Source: Pilaira anomala
Lineage: Eukaryota; Mucoromycota; Mucoromycetes; Mucorales; Mucoraceae
DNA: 64,000 nucleotides
Direction of reading: 5' to 3'
NCBI GenBank assembly: GCA_025716855.1
Contig: JAIXMQ010000049.1
Coordinates: forward strand, 1-64,000
A program made the position numbers and the translations under genes. The notes beneath the pieces were generated by a model. The model saw only the letters and a program-made list of their open reading frames with translations. It did not search any database and was not told the DNA's origin. Of this stretch, positions 45,355-58,791 are shown piece by piece. The stretch's first letter is position 1, and each line of letters opens with the position of its first letter.

Positions 45355-46229
45355 ATGAATAAATTACAAGTAGCAGATACTTTTAAATCTCTACTTCAAA
45401 AAAAGCATAATAAAGTGAGTTTTCTTTTCTTTCATAAATCAGTTTATCATATTCATATATGTTATTATATGATTTTAGGCTTGCTTCGATTGTCACGCGA
45501 AAGGTCCTACCTGGGCTTCTATCACATTTGGTATCTTTATATGTCAAGACTGTGCTGCTGCACATCGAAATCTCGGTGTTCATATCAGCTACGTAAAGTA
45601 AGTAATATATACATATATATATATTATTGCTCAAGTACTAAGTAACCGAATTACTTAGGTCCACGCTATTAGATTCATGGACACCTCAACAACTGAACAT
45701 GATGATTCAGGGTGGAAATGCAAAAGCGCGTGAAGCATTAGGTGAAACTGTACTTTATTTAAAAGACTTGAAGTCAAAGTATACAAGTCATTCCAGCCTT
45801 TCATATAAAGAAAAGTTGACACGTATTGCAACAGCAGCAGCAGCAGCAACAACAACAACAACACAAGAACCAAACGAGCCTACTGTTGTAAACGATACTA
45901 AACAAACATCACTCATTGATTTCAATGATGAACCCATCAAGAAACAAACTAATTTAATAGACACAGATGAAGACGAATTCGATATTTTCAAACCAGTACC
46001 TAAACAACAATCAAATAACGATACGCTTATTTTTGACGAGATAAAGTCTTCAACGCCTTCCATTTTTGATGACTTGGTAAACACGAGTTCAGAAGCACCA
46101 AAGTCGAGTATTTTTGACGAATTAGTAGATACTAATTCGAATACCAAACAATCAACGCCTTCTATTTTTGATGAATTAACAACTCAATCGAAACCTTCTA
46201 TTTTTGACGAGTTAGCAGATAATACGGCT

Positions 46230-46265
<36 letters not shown>

Positions 46266-46907
46266 CCTAAAAATACAGCTGTAGACAATTTCTTTGATCA
46301 GTTTGAGAGCCCAACACCTGTTGTTACTTCAAAGCCAACGACGACGAAACGTACATTGAAAGCCACGAAACCAAACCATCGATCTAAACTTGGTGCGCGT
46401 AAAGTAGAAAGCAACGTGTTTCAACAACAAGCAAAGATTGCATATCGAGAAGAGAAGATGCGAGAAGAAGGAGTTGATGAAGAGAGTATTGATAGAAGTA
46501 GTCGTAACCAATTGATGATGTCTAATTCACAGTTTATACCCAAATTACAACCTCCTAGTTCAAGTCGACTTGATTATCAAGCACCTACTAGAAACAAAGA
46601 AGAAGAAGAAGAGCCAGTAATTGAAAAGGAAAGGTTAGGTATGATGGCCCTCTCATTAAATAATAACAAAAAGAATCATCCTGAAATGGTGCAGGACGTG
46701 GGAAATGAAGATAGATTTGCAAGAGAGAAATTTGGGAATGCAAAATCGATTTCTTCAGATCAATATTTTGGTAGAGAAGCACCTGCCATTCGAACCAGTA
46801 GTAGTCCATCCAATTATTCTACACGAAATACGTCCTTATCTAAAAAGTTATTAAAGGTTGCTTCCAACAAAATACAAAATATGTTGGCAGAAATGGATAA
46901 TAATTAA
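45355..46907 (+). CDS. GLO3: ArfGAP of the Glo3/ARFGAP2-3 type
   Basis: Three exons (45355-45414, 45479-45597, 45659-46907) give 475 residues. The ArfGAP zinc finger is [17 protein letters not shown]...CQDC, with the catalytic Arg in [13 protein letters not shown]. The protein stimulates GTP hydrolysis by Arf1 on COPI vesicles at the Golgi. The middle has repeated SIFD(E/D)L units (46060-46220) and a poly-Thr run from ACA repeats (46229-46263). The C-terminal [11 protein letters not shown] matches the Glo3 motif that senses coatomer/SNARE, distinguishing it from Gcs1-type ArfGAPs. The repeat array is unusual and may bind coat proteins; that is a guess. Confidence 0.88.
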
Positions 46908-47008
46908 AAGGCAGACTTTTTTGAATTCATTCTTTAGACTAATTTTTATTTTTTTTATTACAAGTAGCATTATTCCTTTTTTCTTCTTCTTTTATATATA
47001 TATATATA

Positions 47009-47822
47009 ATGCTTCGTTCTTTGAGGTAGATAGATATATATTTTTTAACCAATAAAATAAAAATAATAATTTATCAAGATAGTACTTTACGTCTTATTCC
47101 AAAGCCAACCACTACGCTTTACTGCAGACCTTTTTCTACCCCTGCTCGTCAAGTTCCTAAGAAGACGACAAGTGCTTTAGGAGTACAGACAGTAAAGCCT
47201 TGGGGAGAATTAAGTACACCAGAAAAGGGTAAATACGCGTTTATTATATAAATGACAAGCAATTCGACTCAAAAAATTTTTTTTTATTTTATTTTATAGT
47301 GGTTGTTGCTTCTAAAACGACAGTGAATGTTGGAGTTATTTTAGCAGGTGTGACATTAACTTCAGCCATTGTATATTACATTGGTTCAGAACTATTTGGT
47401 TCGCAAAGTGCAACCAGTATCTTTTCGGATGCAGTGGATAGAATTCGAAAGCACGAAGAGTTAGTTTCAGTATTAGGAGAACCTATTAAGGGACATGGAG
47501 AGCCTAGTCGAAATAGTAGAAGACGTAATAGAAGAATTACATCTCAAGTAGTAGAGGATCAAAATAACGAACCTCATTTGTTTATGAGATTTTATGTGGA
47601 AGGACCAGAGAATCAAGGTACTGTGATGTTGGAAATGATTAAGGTAAACTAGATATACATATATATAATTTATCTTGAAGATGATAAACAAAAAAAAACA
47701 CGAGATTTACATATATAAATATATATTAGAACGACCAGAAGAAATGGGAATACAAGACATTATATGTTGATGTACCAGGACAAGGATATGGTTCTCAACG
47801 TTTTTATTTGGAAAGAAAATAA
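47009..47822 (+). CDS. TIM21: TIM21, inner-membrane presequence translocase subunit
   Basis: Four exons (47009-47025, 47083-47228, 47300-47643, 47730-47822) give 199 residues. Exon 1 is 17 nt; splicing gives MLRSLSTLRLIPKPTTTLYC with a basic mitochondrial presequence and the cleavage-like RPFSTPA. A transmembrane helix follows (VGVILAGVTLTSAIVYYIG). The intermembrane-space domain contains LFGSQSATSIFSDAVDRI, VLGEPIKGHGE and MRFYVEGPENQGTV, ending QGYGSQRFYLERK. Tim21 links the TOM complex to TIM23 and respiratory complexes. Confidence 0.9.
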
Positions 47823-47921
47823 AGCAAAATGTGTATATTTTATTATTATTATATTTATCGCCTATAAAAGAAAAAAAAAAAACGATGATTTGTTGTGTAA
47901 GTGAGAGTGAAGGGGGGGAAT

Positions 47922-49654
47922 TTATTTATTGAAGGAGAAACCCTTCTTTTTAGCGGTTTTCTCTGGAGTCATAGGTCTTCCAGATTCCAAACGACGTTTC
48001 TTTTCTTCTAAATCTGAACGTTGCTTGTCAAGTGCATCCTTCATTTCCTTATGACGAGCATACAATTCTTCCTCAGATTGTTTCAATTTAGCTTCCTTTT
48101 CTTGAACCTTTGCTTGGAATACAGATCTCATTTCAGCTTCCATCTTTGCTAATTTTTGTTCATGAGCGAGACGTTCCTCTTCCATCTTTTGAACAGGGCT
48201 ACATGATAATTATAAACAAATAAGTATTTAAACAAGATAACAAAAAAAAAAAAAAAAAAAAGGAGACTTACTTGACTTCCTTAAAGACAGAAGGATCTTG
48301 TTGAATACCCATGGCTGTTAACTTTTCAGTACGATAGTTTTCATAAAGAACATCATTTGTATATTCCTTAAGTTCTTCCATGTGTGTACTACAAAAAAAA
48401 AATTAAAGTTAGAATTTAAATTTTTATAAACAAATAAATAAAGACGTACCGAATCAACATTTGTCTGAGCTTGACGAAATCACAATGTTCTTCATTATCA
48501 ACTTCGATCACACCCCAAGGGTATTTACGTCCACGTACACGACGTCCACCTTCAATTTCAAATTCCTTATCTGAACCAACTACAGCGAATGGAATCTTGG
48601 ACATGATTTCCTTATTTTCAGCAATTGTTTCTTGATCATCATATTCATAAACGGGAGCTTGATAGATTTGAATCTTGTGGTATGCGATATCTGCCAAGAT
48701 TCTTTCTTTGAAAGAAGCAACTTCTTCTTCAGTTAAAGTATCTGCTTTAGCAATAACTGGGATCAAGTTGACACGAGTATGAAGTCTACGCATAAATTCA
48801 ATATCCAATGGCTTTAAAGCATGACCTGTAGGAGCAATAAAGTAAAGACAGGCATGAATACGGTTATCTACCATACGACGACGATTAACACGATTTTCTT
48901 GTTCAAGATAAGCATCACAACGAGCTTCAATGTTATCTAAAATAGGTTTCCAACTAAAAAAAAAAAAAAAAAAAAAAAAATTATATATTAATATTATTAT
49001 TACACAAAAGAACGTGTAAGCTTACCTTTCTTCGTTATTAACAAAATCACCAAAACCAGGTGTGTCTACAACAGTCAATCTTAATTTGACACCATTTTCT
49101 TCAATATCAGATGTAATTGATTGTACTTCAACAGTTTGAGTTGTTTCATGAGTTAATTCAACAGCTTCTTTAGGAGGATACAATTGTGTGTTGAATAATG
49201 TGTTTACAAGTGTTGATTTACCAAGACCAGATTCACCTATGTTTATAAATTTTATGTTAACAAAACCCCTCTTTTTCTCCTTTTTTTTTTTTTTTTTTTT
49301 TTAACAACTCCTTTTTAAGTTTTTTTTAAAAAAAAAAAAAAAAAAGCTCTAGAAACCCCCTTACCTACTACCATCGTAGTGAATTGAAAACCCTTCTTTA
49401 CACTCTTACGGTGTACTTGGTTAGGAAGGTTAGCGAAACCAACATATCCTTGTAACTTTTTACGTAAAACCGTAATCTAATATACATATATAAAAAAAAA
49501 AGTTTAATAAAAAAAAAGAGAGATGAACAAGATGATGGTCGAAACAAAACTTACACCAGAGGGACTATTATTTTGGTCTGAAATTTTGTTGTTAATATAT
49601 ATATAAAAAAAAAAGTGGTTGTTTCTATTGTTGTTGTTAAAACTTACCAGACAT
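47922..49654 (-). CDS. Septin GTPase
   Basis: About seven exons. Exon 1 is only 7 nt (49648-49654) and exon 2 a short stretch near 49560-49585; together they give [10 protein letters not shown]. The GTPase has [15 protein letters not shown] (P-loop), DTPGFGDF (switch II), [11 protein letters not shown] (AKAD) and the septin unique element with [16 protein letters not shown]. The C-terminus is a coiled coil (about residues 310-400, [18 protein letters not shown]) and a Lys tail. Septins form heteromeric filaments at septa, hyphal tips and branch points. The coiled coil suggests a Cdc3/Cdc12-like class rather than Cdc10, but the class is not settled. It is convergent with TIM21, with 99 bp between stops. 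Confidence 0.9.
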
Positions 49655-49798
49655 TTTTTTTTTCTATAGGGTTATTTTTAAAAAAAAAAAAAAGAAGAGA
49701 TAAAAAAGAGAGAGAAAAAAAAATTAAAAATTTATTTTAGAAAAAAAAAGAGAGAGAGAGAGAAAGAAGAAAAGGACCTAAAAAAGGGGTTTACAAGT

Positions 49799-49836
<38 letters not shown>

Positions 49837-50350
49837 GAGTTTATGAGGGGGTGCGGGGACGTCGAAATCGTTATAAGAGTAATAAACAGCCAGAAAAAGC
49901 TTGAATGTTATGAGGAGATCCAAGGCTATTTTTAATAAGTGTGGAGTTATAAAAATGTGTTACAAACTTGTTTCTGTGTATCATTTTGACACGAGTTGCT
50001 CTTCATCAAATTAGCAGTTACTTTTGATTAAAGTGCTACAAAGTAAAAAAAAAAAAAAAAAAAAAAATCGATTTAAATATTTGGATATTCGCATGACAAC
50101 TAGTTGCTATGGTAAATTGAACCTATGACAACTGGTCGCATGGATATATATACATACATCTGTAATAATACGTATCCTGTCATAATTGATCCATGTACCT
50201 TTATATATATATATATATATATGTTTTTCTACAGATCCATAGTTTACAACAATATCCATGACAACACAAATAAATGACAGCTCGTATCCAAAAATTCTAA
50301 TTGATTCTCTCGTTTTTATTTTTTTTATTTTTTTTTTTTTTTTAAATTAA
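49655..50350. other. Intergenic, upstream of the septin
   Basis: Contains long A runs (49801-49832 and 50046-50067), a TA repeat at 50203-50222 and GA repeats. No gene supported. Confidence 0.45.
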
Positions 50351-50904
50351 TTAATCGCTATCGCTATCTCCATCTGCTCCATCCACTTTACTAGACCACT
50401 TCTTTGATTTCTTTGCATATCGTTCCTGTATAACCTATAGACAAATACAAACATCAGAATTTACACACCATCAACCATCCTTTTTTTTTTTTTTTTACCT
50501 CTCTATGAATTTTCTTTTCTAAAGGACTTGACCTTAAAGCTCTCTTCATAATTTGAACGTTACGTTTCATTCTTTCGTCAATAGCATTTTCCTCGGCATT
50601 TAATGAATCTATATATATATATATATATATCAGTATGCATGAGGAAATTAAGAAAAATCTGTCAAAAAAAAAAAAAAAAAAAAAACTTACCAATAGGATT
50701 ATCTCTCTTTTTAATTTCTTCTTGTAATAAACGAGTCTTTTGATGTCTACCGTAGCGAATCTCGTGTTTTACTTTCTTAATACCTTTATTGATCTTTGGT
50801 AAACTGATCTTTTTTTGTTTTTTACTTGTTAAGGGTTGGTTCGTCTTTTTTGAAGGTTCACTTGTTAATAAGTCGAGTGATTGTCTGGCTAAACGAGAAG
50901 ACAT
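50351..50904 (-). CDS. Small basic protein, probably nuclear/nucleolar, family unknown
   Basis: Three exons (50691-50904, 50499-50608, 50351-50434) give 135 residues with consistent phases. The protein is Lys-rich (TSKKQKKISLPKINKGIKKV), then helical and charged (ENAIDERMKRNVQIMKRAL, KIHREVIQERYAKKSKKW), and ends in an acidic Asp/Ser tail. This pattern is typical of small ribosome-biogenesis or RNA-binding factors, but I do not recognise the family. Intron 1 contains a T/A tract and intron 2 an A22 run. Confidence 0.65.
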
Positions 50905-51245
50905 GATATATTTTTGCAGGAAAAAAGAAAAAAAAAGAAATGAGAGAGACCAAAAAAAAAAAAAAAAAAAAAAGAAAAGAAAAATTCTCGATGTTTTTTT
51001 TTTAACCGTGGAGGCTTAGACAAAAGTGTGGAATTCATGCCTCTCTATTTTTTTAAAGCTCCACCACTAGTTTTCAGGGCAAGAAAATAATTCTATTTAC
51101 AGTGAAAATAAGGAATGATAGCACTTTTAATTTGCAACAAGTTGTATGCAAGTAATATTTTGCTATTTATTTGTGTAATTTCTAGATGAATTTTTCTTAG
51201 CACTAGCAGCATTCTCTTTTATCTGTAGATAGTTGTTACAGCACC

Positions 51246-51276
<31 letters not shown>

Positions 51277-51646
51277 GATATCTCCTCGCTTGACCAAAAT
51301 ATAAAAAGTTGTTACGGGGATATACTTAGACCAGTTTTCTTATTTTCCCATAATAACCGTACTCTATCACACACATGATAACTGATATATTTTGTAAAAT
51401 AAATACAGCCACTCACGCTTGGTAACTAGGAAAAACCCCTTATTTATTTTTTTAAAAAAATATATATATATATATATACTTGGAAAGAATCAACTTTCTT
51501 TATATAACACAATGGCTCTATTTAATATTGTACGTTTCTATTTCACATACATAGATTCAATTTATCTCTAATTATATATACTGATTTTTTATTTTATTTT
51601 TTTGGTTCCTGAAATTCTTTCAAATACAGATTTTAAAGATATTACA

Positions 51647-51686
<40 letters not shown>

Positions 51687-52471
51687 GCATCCGGTTCCCT
51701 TTTTTTTTTTCTCTCTCCTACATGTTATAGAAGATAGAGTAAGCTTATATAATAATTCTTTGTTTCTTTTTAAAAGAAGCTAAAAAAAAAAATGATGATG
51801 ATAATGATAACTATTTTTTATATGTTTACCAATTATTACTAATGATATCCATGGTAAAAAAAAAACGAAAAAAAAAAAGGGTTGGAACAGAACTCTATTT
51901 CCCACAACTGTTTTTTGCTGTATTTTTAATGCGTCTATTTACAAACAACCACCTGAATTTCCAGATGTGAATAGAATTACCGCGTGTAACACATAAACAA
52001 CAGTTTCTACTTGTTCTATATATAACCTGTTTTCCTCAAATCCCTTATTTTATGGTAATTTATCGTTTATCTACGGGCTTTTAAAGAGACTTAAACTTGT
52101 TCTTCATTTTAATAGTTGGTAGTTTAAAATGGGAAAAAAAAAAAAGGTTAAATAATTCGAATGAAAAAAAAAAAAATCCAGGAACTGGTAAAAAAAAAAA
52201 AAAAAAAAAGGGAATGACTTTTTTTTAGTCAGTTCATAATGTGTGTTTCCACCCCCCAATATTATTTAGGATTGAAATAAACGGGTAAAAAAGAAAATCT
52301 CGGGGAACAATGGTATGATAATGAGGGATACACAACAAACCCTATTCAAAATGATATTGAAAATAAATAAATAAAATTTATTTTATTAGTGAAAAAGGGG
52401 ATATGATATATGATATATAAAAAGTAAAAAAAAAAGAAAAAGAAGAAGAAGAAAAGTATATTTTAATCAAT
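50905..52471. other. Intergenic, homopolymer- and CT-repeat-rich
   Basis: About 1.6 kb with an A27 run (51246-51272), a (CT)n tract (51652-51678), and A/T runs. A 19-codon ATG-led ORF at 51511 (MALFNIVRFYFTYIDSIYL) is too short to judge. No gene is called. Confidence 0.45.
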
Positions 52472-53229
52472 TTAGCTTGACTTTGCTAAAGCAGCCTTAT
52501 GAGCCATCATAGCAATCATGGCAGCACCAAAACCAGAACCATCTCTAGCCAAAGAAAAGTGAATGCCCTTGGCTACTTCTGTACCAAAGAGTTCATCCAG
52601 GGTGTCAACCAAATAATTTTGGAAGTTAGGGAAGAACTCATAGACAGAGCCATCAATAGCCACATTGGCCCCCTTTTCAAGTTCTCCTGTATGAGCCAAG
52701 ACAGCGGCTACACCACAAGCCGAGAGACGAGCAGCACGACGACCGACGGCGATACAGATATGTTTAACGATTTGACGATCACCTAAAGTGGTTGGAGGAA
52801 TTAAAAGTGTTTCTTCCAAGATGTGACGAATTTTTTCAAGGTTTTCAGATTCATCTACGACCATGGTAGACATATAAGCGGTTTCAAAACCCCATTGTTT
52901 GTTCAAGGTAACTGAGGACTGTCCGTTAAAGAGAGCGAGTTGATCTACCATATGAAGCATCGCGTTACGTACGATTTCACCAAGGTACATACCCGAGATC
53001 ATTTTCTCAAAGAGTTGTTGACGAGGGTTGATGGATTTACGGTCTAATTTGTTATCGTACATTGTCATGGGTAAGACGCGACGTTCAAGATCGAAAGCTC
53101 CCCATTCCATATTGACTACCATTTCTTCAAATACTTGTTCTCCACCACGCCATTTTTTAATATTACTTAACTTTTCATAATAGGCTATGATATGATAAGA
53201 AGCGAGATAATTTTTTAGAAATATGCCCT

Positions 53230-53261
<32 letters not shown>

Positions 53262-54337
53262 TTTCTTTTTCTTTTTCTTTTTCTTACCAGCATTGGTTCC
53301 TGTACCGAGAATAATACCCATTGAAGTTTGGGGGTGACGGTAAGCATTTGCCATCAAGGTACCAACGGTATCATTTACAAGCTAGATTGTAACACAAAAA
53401 GATTAGATACAGGTTCAACTAAATTTTTTTTTTCATTTTCTTCCCGTTTCAGTCTTGTACACGTACACAATATGGCTCGGGAAGAAAAAGAAAAGAAAAA
53501 AAAAAAGGGAAAAGGGAAAATAAATGATAACGTGTATACAGAACACACACGCACACATCACATTCCCCCTTTCATTGTATTATACTTAAAAAAAAAAAAC
53601 TTACAGCAGCAACATGAACACTAATATTCTTACGAAGGAAAGAATCTTGTAACATGATGACAACATCCTTATTAATAGCATTACTACAGTTGAAACCTTT
53701 AGTCCAATGCATCAAGGTACCTCTATTGATATCGGTTTGATTTACAGGGAAGGAAAAGGTAAAACCTAATTGAAGTTTGTCTTGGATATGATGAGTACCG
53801 TATTCGGTGATGAAGTTATCAACACAATCAGCAATGAAATCACAGAGACGACGCATATCACCTGTCTTGAGTTCTTCCGCTACTACATATTTTTGTTGAT
53901 GGACTGAGAATTCACCGTTTCCTTTTAATTCAAATTCACATACACGAAGGTTAGTTCCTCCTAAATCTAAAGCAAGATATTTTCCCTTTTCTTCACCGGT
54001 AGGACGACCTGTTACAAAACTGGGAATCATTGGGACTATTATTATTTTTTTTTTGGGGGAGGGGGGTGAAGGGATTTTTGTTATGATTAGAAAAAAAAAA
54101 AAAAAAACTACCTTCTTGTATTTATTTAGTTTCTATCAGCGTGTACTTACCGGTTGCACCTTCATGGTCTAAACCTTTCTTCATCTCTTCTACAAATTGT
54201 TCAATAATGATACGAGCTTTATCGGTTGTAAGATTAAATTGATGAAAGAGCTTATGCATCATCTCTTGTTGTTCTGGAGTACCATCAATGTGTGGTAATT
54301 CATGCTCCACTTGTGTATCAGAAAAAGAACAAAGCAT
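52472..54337 (-). CDS. Hexokinase
   Basis: Four exons (54151-54337, 53605-54035, 53288-53381, 52472-53184) give 474 residues, the usual size. It phosphorylates hexoses with ATP at the entry to glycolysis. Motifs: MIPSFVTGRPTGEEKG, LALDLGGTNLR (phosphate 1), LGFTFSFPVNQ, HWTKGFNCS, LVNDTVGTLMANAY, GIILGTGTNAG, VNMEWGAFD, and the C-terminal RDGSGFGAAMIA. All substrate-binding residues look intact. The intron before the last exon carries a T5C repeat (plus strand 53231-53285), about nine units. The N-terminus lacks a targeting signal, so it is cytosolic. Confidence 0.95.
53231..53285 (+). repeat. TTTTTC tandem repeat in hexokinase intron
   Basis: About nine TTTTTC units follow a T-run, within the last intron of the minus-strand hexokinase (AAAAAG units on the sense strand). 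A hypervariable microsatellite is likely. Confidence 0.9.
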
Positions 54338-55483
54338 TTATAATATAAAGAGAGAAAAAAAAAAAAAAAAAAAAGTTACAAAAAACAAAAGAAGAAAATA
54401 AGAAAAAGAAAAAAAAAAACCCCCCTTTTTATTATTTTCTTTTATTTCCATCTCATATACATATATGTATTTTTTTATATAGAGTTGGAGTAACGTATGA
54501 TTTCTTTTTTTAGTAAGGTTCTTTTATAATGAATTTTGAATGAAAAATTAAAAGGTCAATGGCACAGACTGCTTTGAGTTTAACGTCATTATTACCCGCT
54601 ATTTTGTTAAGCGGGTGTTCAAGTACTATGTAAACACCCCCCCCCACGCGTGCAAACAACACACACACACAGGGAACAGGTCATTCTCCCCAAAGAAGAA
54701 CCTTTCAATCCATCTATTCTATTACAACTTATCGCCTGATATTTAAAACAGTAAAATGTATATATAAAAGAATATATGTTTTTTTTATGTATAAAAGGCC
54801 TAGGAACTATGTGTCACCTTATGTTTTTATAGTTAGTATAGATTCTATTTCGATATTTTTTTTTTTTTTCAAATTACATTTTGCGTGAATATCAGACAAA
54901 TTATAAAACGCTCTTTTTCTTACTCGTTTAGTACATGAAACTCTTAACTAAAAAAAAAAGCTTAAAGAAGAAGAAGAAGAAAAAGAAAAAGCATTGTATC
55001 TCTCTCTCTCTCTCTCTCTCTCTCTTTAAAGAAAAATATGTCTTTTTTTTTTTATAAAATCTATAGTTACAATCTTTGGGCATCAATATTTTAGAACGCC
55101 ATTAGAAATAAAAAGGGTTTTTGTTGTTGTCATTGCCTACGGTGTAACACACATCTTTTTTTTTTTTTCAATGTACCTGCAATCGATGACGACCGTTAAA
55201 AAAAAATTTCAAAAAGTGGGGAATTTTAAACGCGTTGACGTCAAGACAAAATTGTAAAAATGTTTAGGGCGTAGTGTACAACACATTTGGCTAAAAAGAA
55301 AAAAAAAAGATTTATCAGTCATCATCATTGAATTCTTTTTGATAATTGTGTAAAATTTAAACCCCTAAACGATTCGCTGTGAATATTTGTTTTGAAGATG
55401 ACCTTTTACGTAGTAAAAGTTCATGCATTTTTGTCACTGCGTACATCTAAATTCCGCTTACAAGATGTCAAAATCATTTGATT

Positions 55484-55527
<44 letters not shown>

Positions 55528-55689
55528 GTCTATTATTCAGAGTGTTAAAGTTTGCTCTTCAAACAAGTGACTTAATAATTCAAAATATAATTTGTCAGGA
55601 AATTCATCACTATCAAGCGGTGGTCAACTGAACAATCATTTTTTCAGATAGAAACATTTTAACATCTGGGTAAAAAAAAAAAACCAACC

Positions 55690-55720
<31 letters not shown>

Positions 55721-56161
55721 ATTGTACAACAAAATAGGGGACGACACATGTGAGAATAAAAAAAAGAAAGCTTCTTCTCACGACATCACCGGAGAAGTAA
55801 AATAAAATAATAAAATATTTAGAGGGGAACTCTCTTCTGAAAGTATAATAATGGATACCGAGGTAGAAAGGTTAAAATAGAAATGACCTTATTGATTCGT
55901 TTAAGTGATTTATTTATTAGTATTCTGGGACGTTTTATCTTTTTTCTAAAACTACTTGTGAATACAATCACGTCAAATCACACTTTTAGAAAGGATTAGC
56001 CTTTTACTGTCAAGATAATATTTAACTACTAAAAACCTTTGGGAACCCGGTATTGTCCTTTAAGGCCCTTTAGTCCCGAGCTATTAGAGTTCTCACGACA
56101 GTTGTGAAACTGATGAGAGAGCCTTCGTTATTACCTGATTAAGTTTATCTCTATTTGTTTA

Positions 56162-56192
<31 letters not shown>

Positions 56193-56301
56193 ACTTTGTT
56201 ATTGCAGTAAATTGATGATTTCACTAGCTAAAATACTCTTTGCCCAAATGCATAAAATCGGGTTTTTTTTTTGTAACTATTTTTTATTTTATTTATTATT
56301 A
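54338..56301. other. Intergenic, nearly 2 kb without a supported gene
   Basis: Contains a T-run of about 37 (55488-55524), an A-run of about 27 (55691-55717), a CT microsatellite (54999-55024), a CA run at 54659-54671 and an AT-rich background. A 25-codon ORF at 54559 looks like a bacterial lipobox by chance. Upstream sequences serve the hexokinase promoter. Confidence 0.5.
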
Positions 56302-57671
56302 CTATTGTGATGGTTGTTGTTCATTATCTTCATTCATTAAACGATAATTATCAAGTACATGACTCTTTTCTTCACTCCAATAAATAAAAGTTCTTCGATG
56401 GACGAGAGCCCAGATGTATGGTATAAAAAATTCATAAGAATCTTGTTCTTCTTCATACTGAAATTTAAGATCAGGTAAAGGCTTTTTTTTTTTAAAAAAA
56501 AAAAAGTGTAAGTATAAGTTGAAGATAAAAAAAAAAAATGCTTTTTTATGTTTACCACAAGTTTGCTATTTGACCAAGTACGTGAAGCTTGTTCTATTAA
56601 CCTCAAGACTTCATTTGAAGAAGGTGCTTTCAAGTTGGCTTCAGAGACGCGAGCATGAAAGAAATTAATGACGTGTTCAAGATTTTGAACGAGATCTGAT
56701 AACCTAGGATGTAACTGAAAGGGAGCGAATATTTCTCTTTTCTGTAAAAGAGCATAGACTAATTGAGAATTATGTTTTAATCGATGCGTCAGAGTTGAAT
56801 TGATGATTTCCAAGATGAGAGCTAAAAGGTCTTGGTAAATAGAAATATCGTCCGATGGTTGTTTTTCTAAAAGTTTTGTAAATCTTCTTGCTAATAATTC
56901 GAATAAACTAAAGAGAGAGGTAGATACATTTATGTTAAAAAAAAAAATTTTTTTTTTGTTGTTTGTTGTTGTACCTGACAATTCTTTGCGCTACATACGC
57001 ATGCATATCTGACATTGTGTTTGACATATTGGCTAAAATGGCTAAACAGTTTGTGTGCAGGTAAATGTCTTTTTGTTGAGATAGGTTTAATTGTAATGTA
57101 CGGATCAGTACGAGCGTCATTAATCCACCTAATGAAATTGATTTTAATAAAGGTCTTTCTGTAAACCAAGTGATGTTGTGAACAACCTACATATAAAAAA
57201 AAAAAGTGAATATGAGTTGGAATATATACATATATATATATATGAATGCTATTACAATTTTTTGAATTGCTTCATTATTCACATCATCTTGAGAAAGTAT
57301 TAATAATACAGTCATTAAAATATACACTTGAGAATAATTCGTTTTCCCTTCCACAGATTCATAGATCAATTTTAAAATAGGTAAATACTATATAGAATGT
57401 TAATAGAAAGAATCGATTTTTTTTTTTTTAAAAAAAAAGAAAAAACTTACAATGGTTTCTTGATCCGTTCTAGATAAAACATAAACTCTAAAAGACTCAT
57501 TCTCTACTAGAATAAAATAAAATAACAACATTCTTTCTTCAACATGTAAGGATTTAATAAAGATTTCAAATAAATCTTTAAATGAAATTAAATGCATTTT
57601 TCGGTCACAACCATCCACATCACTTGAGAGTACTAAAAAATTTATCATAAAAAAAAGTTAGTGCAAGTATT

Positions 57672-57712
<41 letters not shown>

Positions 57713-58530
57713 GAGGCTATTTGTTACCGTGGTGATCATTCAAGTTGGCAATTGCATATCGATAGGATTTTATCCATTTACTATTCTCAGTCTCTTTCGA
57801 AATCGATTGACTTCCTAATAATAAAAGTAACAATAAACTACGATCAGCCACAGGCATTGAATCAGCATCTGGATGTGAACTTGAACGAGAAGAGAAAAAG
57901 TAATTATAAGCAGTGTACATGACGCTAGAGGATTGAGGTGGAGGCGTTCTTTGTTCAATCAAGTTCTCTAATAACCTGGCTACCACTGTCTCTGCTCGAT
58001 TACCAAATTTAGAGATGAGTATACCCAAAAAATAATTATCTTCTGTTAATTTGGAGTGTTGTAATTGGGTTGAGCATAATACGAGAAATGTGTTCAAGAC
58101 TTCCGTATAGAATTCGTAATGAGAATAATTTGAGCTATATAAGAGTTAGATATACATAGATGTATATTTACATGTATAAAAATTAACTTTTTTTTTTACT
58201 TTGGGTCCATATTGATTAATACGTAAAGTAACGATTCTAATAATTCTTCTGCTTTTGATGTAGTTTCATCCTCTTCAAATTGTTGAATGATTTCCTTATT
58301 TGTCAAATTGCCAGCAAATTGCTTTGTAAACACACGTATTAAAAATAACGTGTTATAAGTTTCTATAGGAATTGTCCTATGCAAAAATTATTAGTGAAAC
58401 TTTTTTGGCTTTAATATCGTCTTTTTTTTTTTTTTTTTTACTCCAACTGGTTATTTTGAAGTTGCTTTAATAGTTCAAGTAGATGACTTAATAACTTGTT
58501 GAAATTACGTGTTCTTGTATTATTTGCAGC

Positions 58531-58564
<34 letters not shown>

Positions 58565-58759
58565 GGAGAGTTTTTAATATCACTGAGAAAAAGTTACATG
58601 AAAAAAAAAAATAATAATGAAAAAAGGGTGTACCTAACTCGATAGATAAACCTATTGTAGTCATTTCCAAGTCATAAGCGTCCTGACTAAGAGCAACAAT
58701 TTAAAAAAAAAAACAAAACAAAACAAAATTTTAGTAAGCTTAACAAAAATAAAAAACAT

Positions 58760-58791
<32 letters not shown>

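Noticed and set aside
54559..54636. 25-codon ORF resembling a bacterial lipoprotein leader (LLSGCSS) with a hairpin ACCCGC...GCGGGT
   Set aside because: Too short, eukaryotic context, no other bacterial signal; chance resemblance.
56050..56110. Possible tRNA-like sequence with GAACCCGG and GGCCCTTTAGTCCC
   Set aside because: No cloverleaf with conserved D- and T-arm positions could be drawn.
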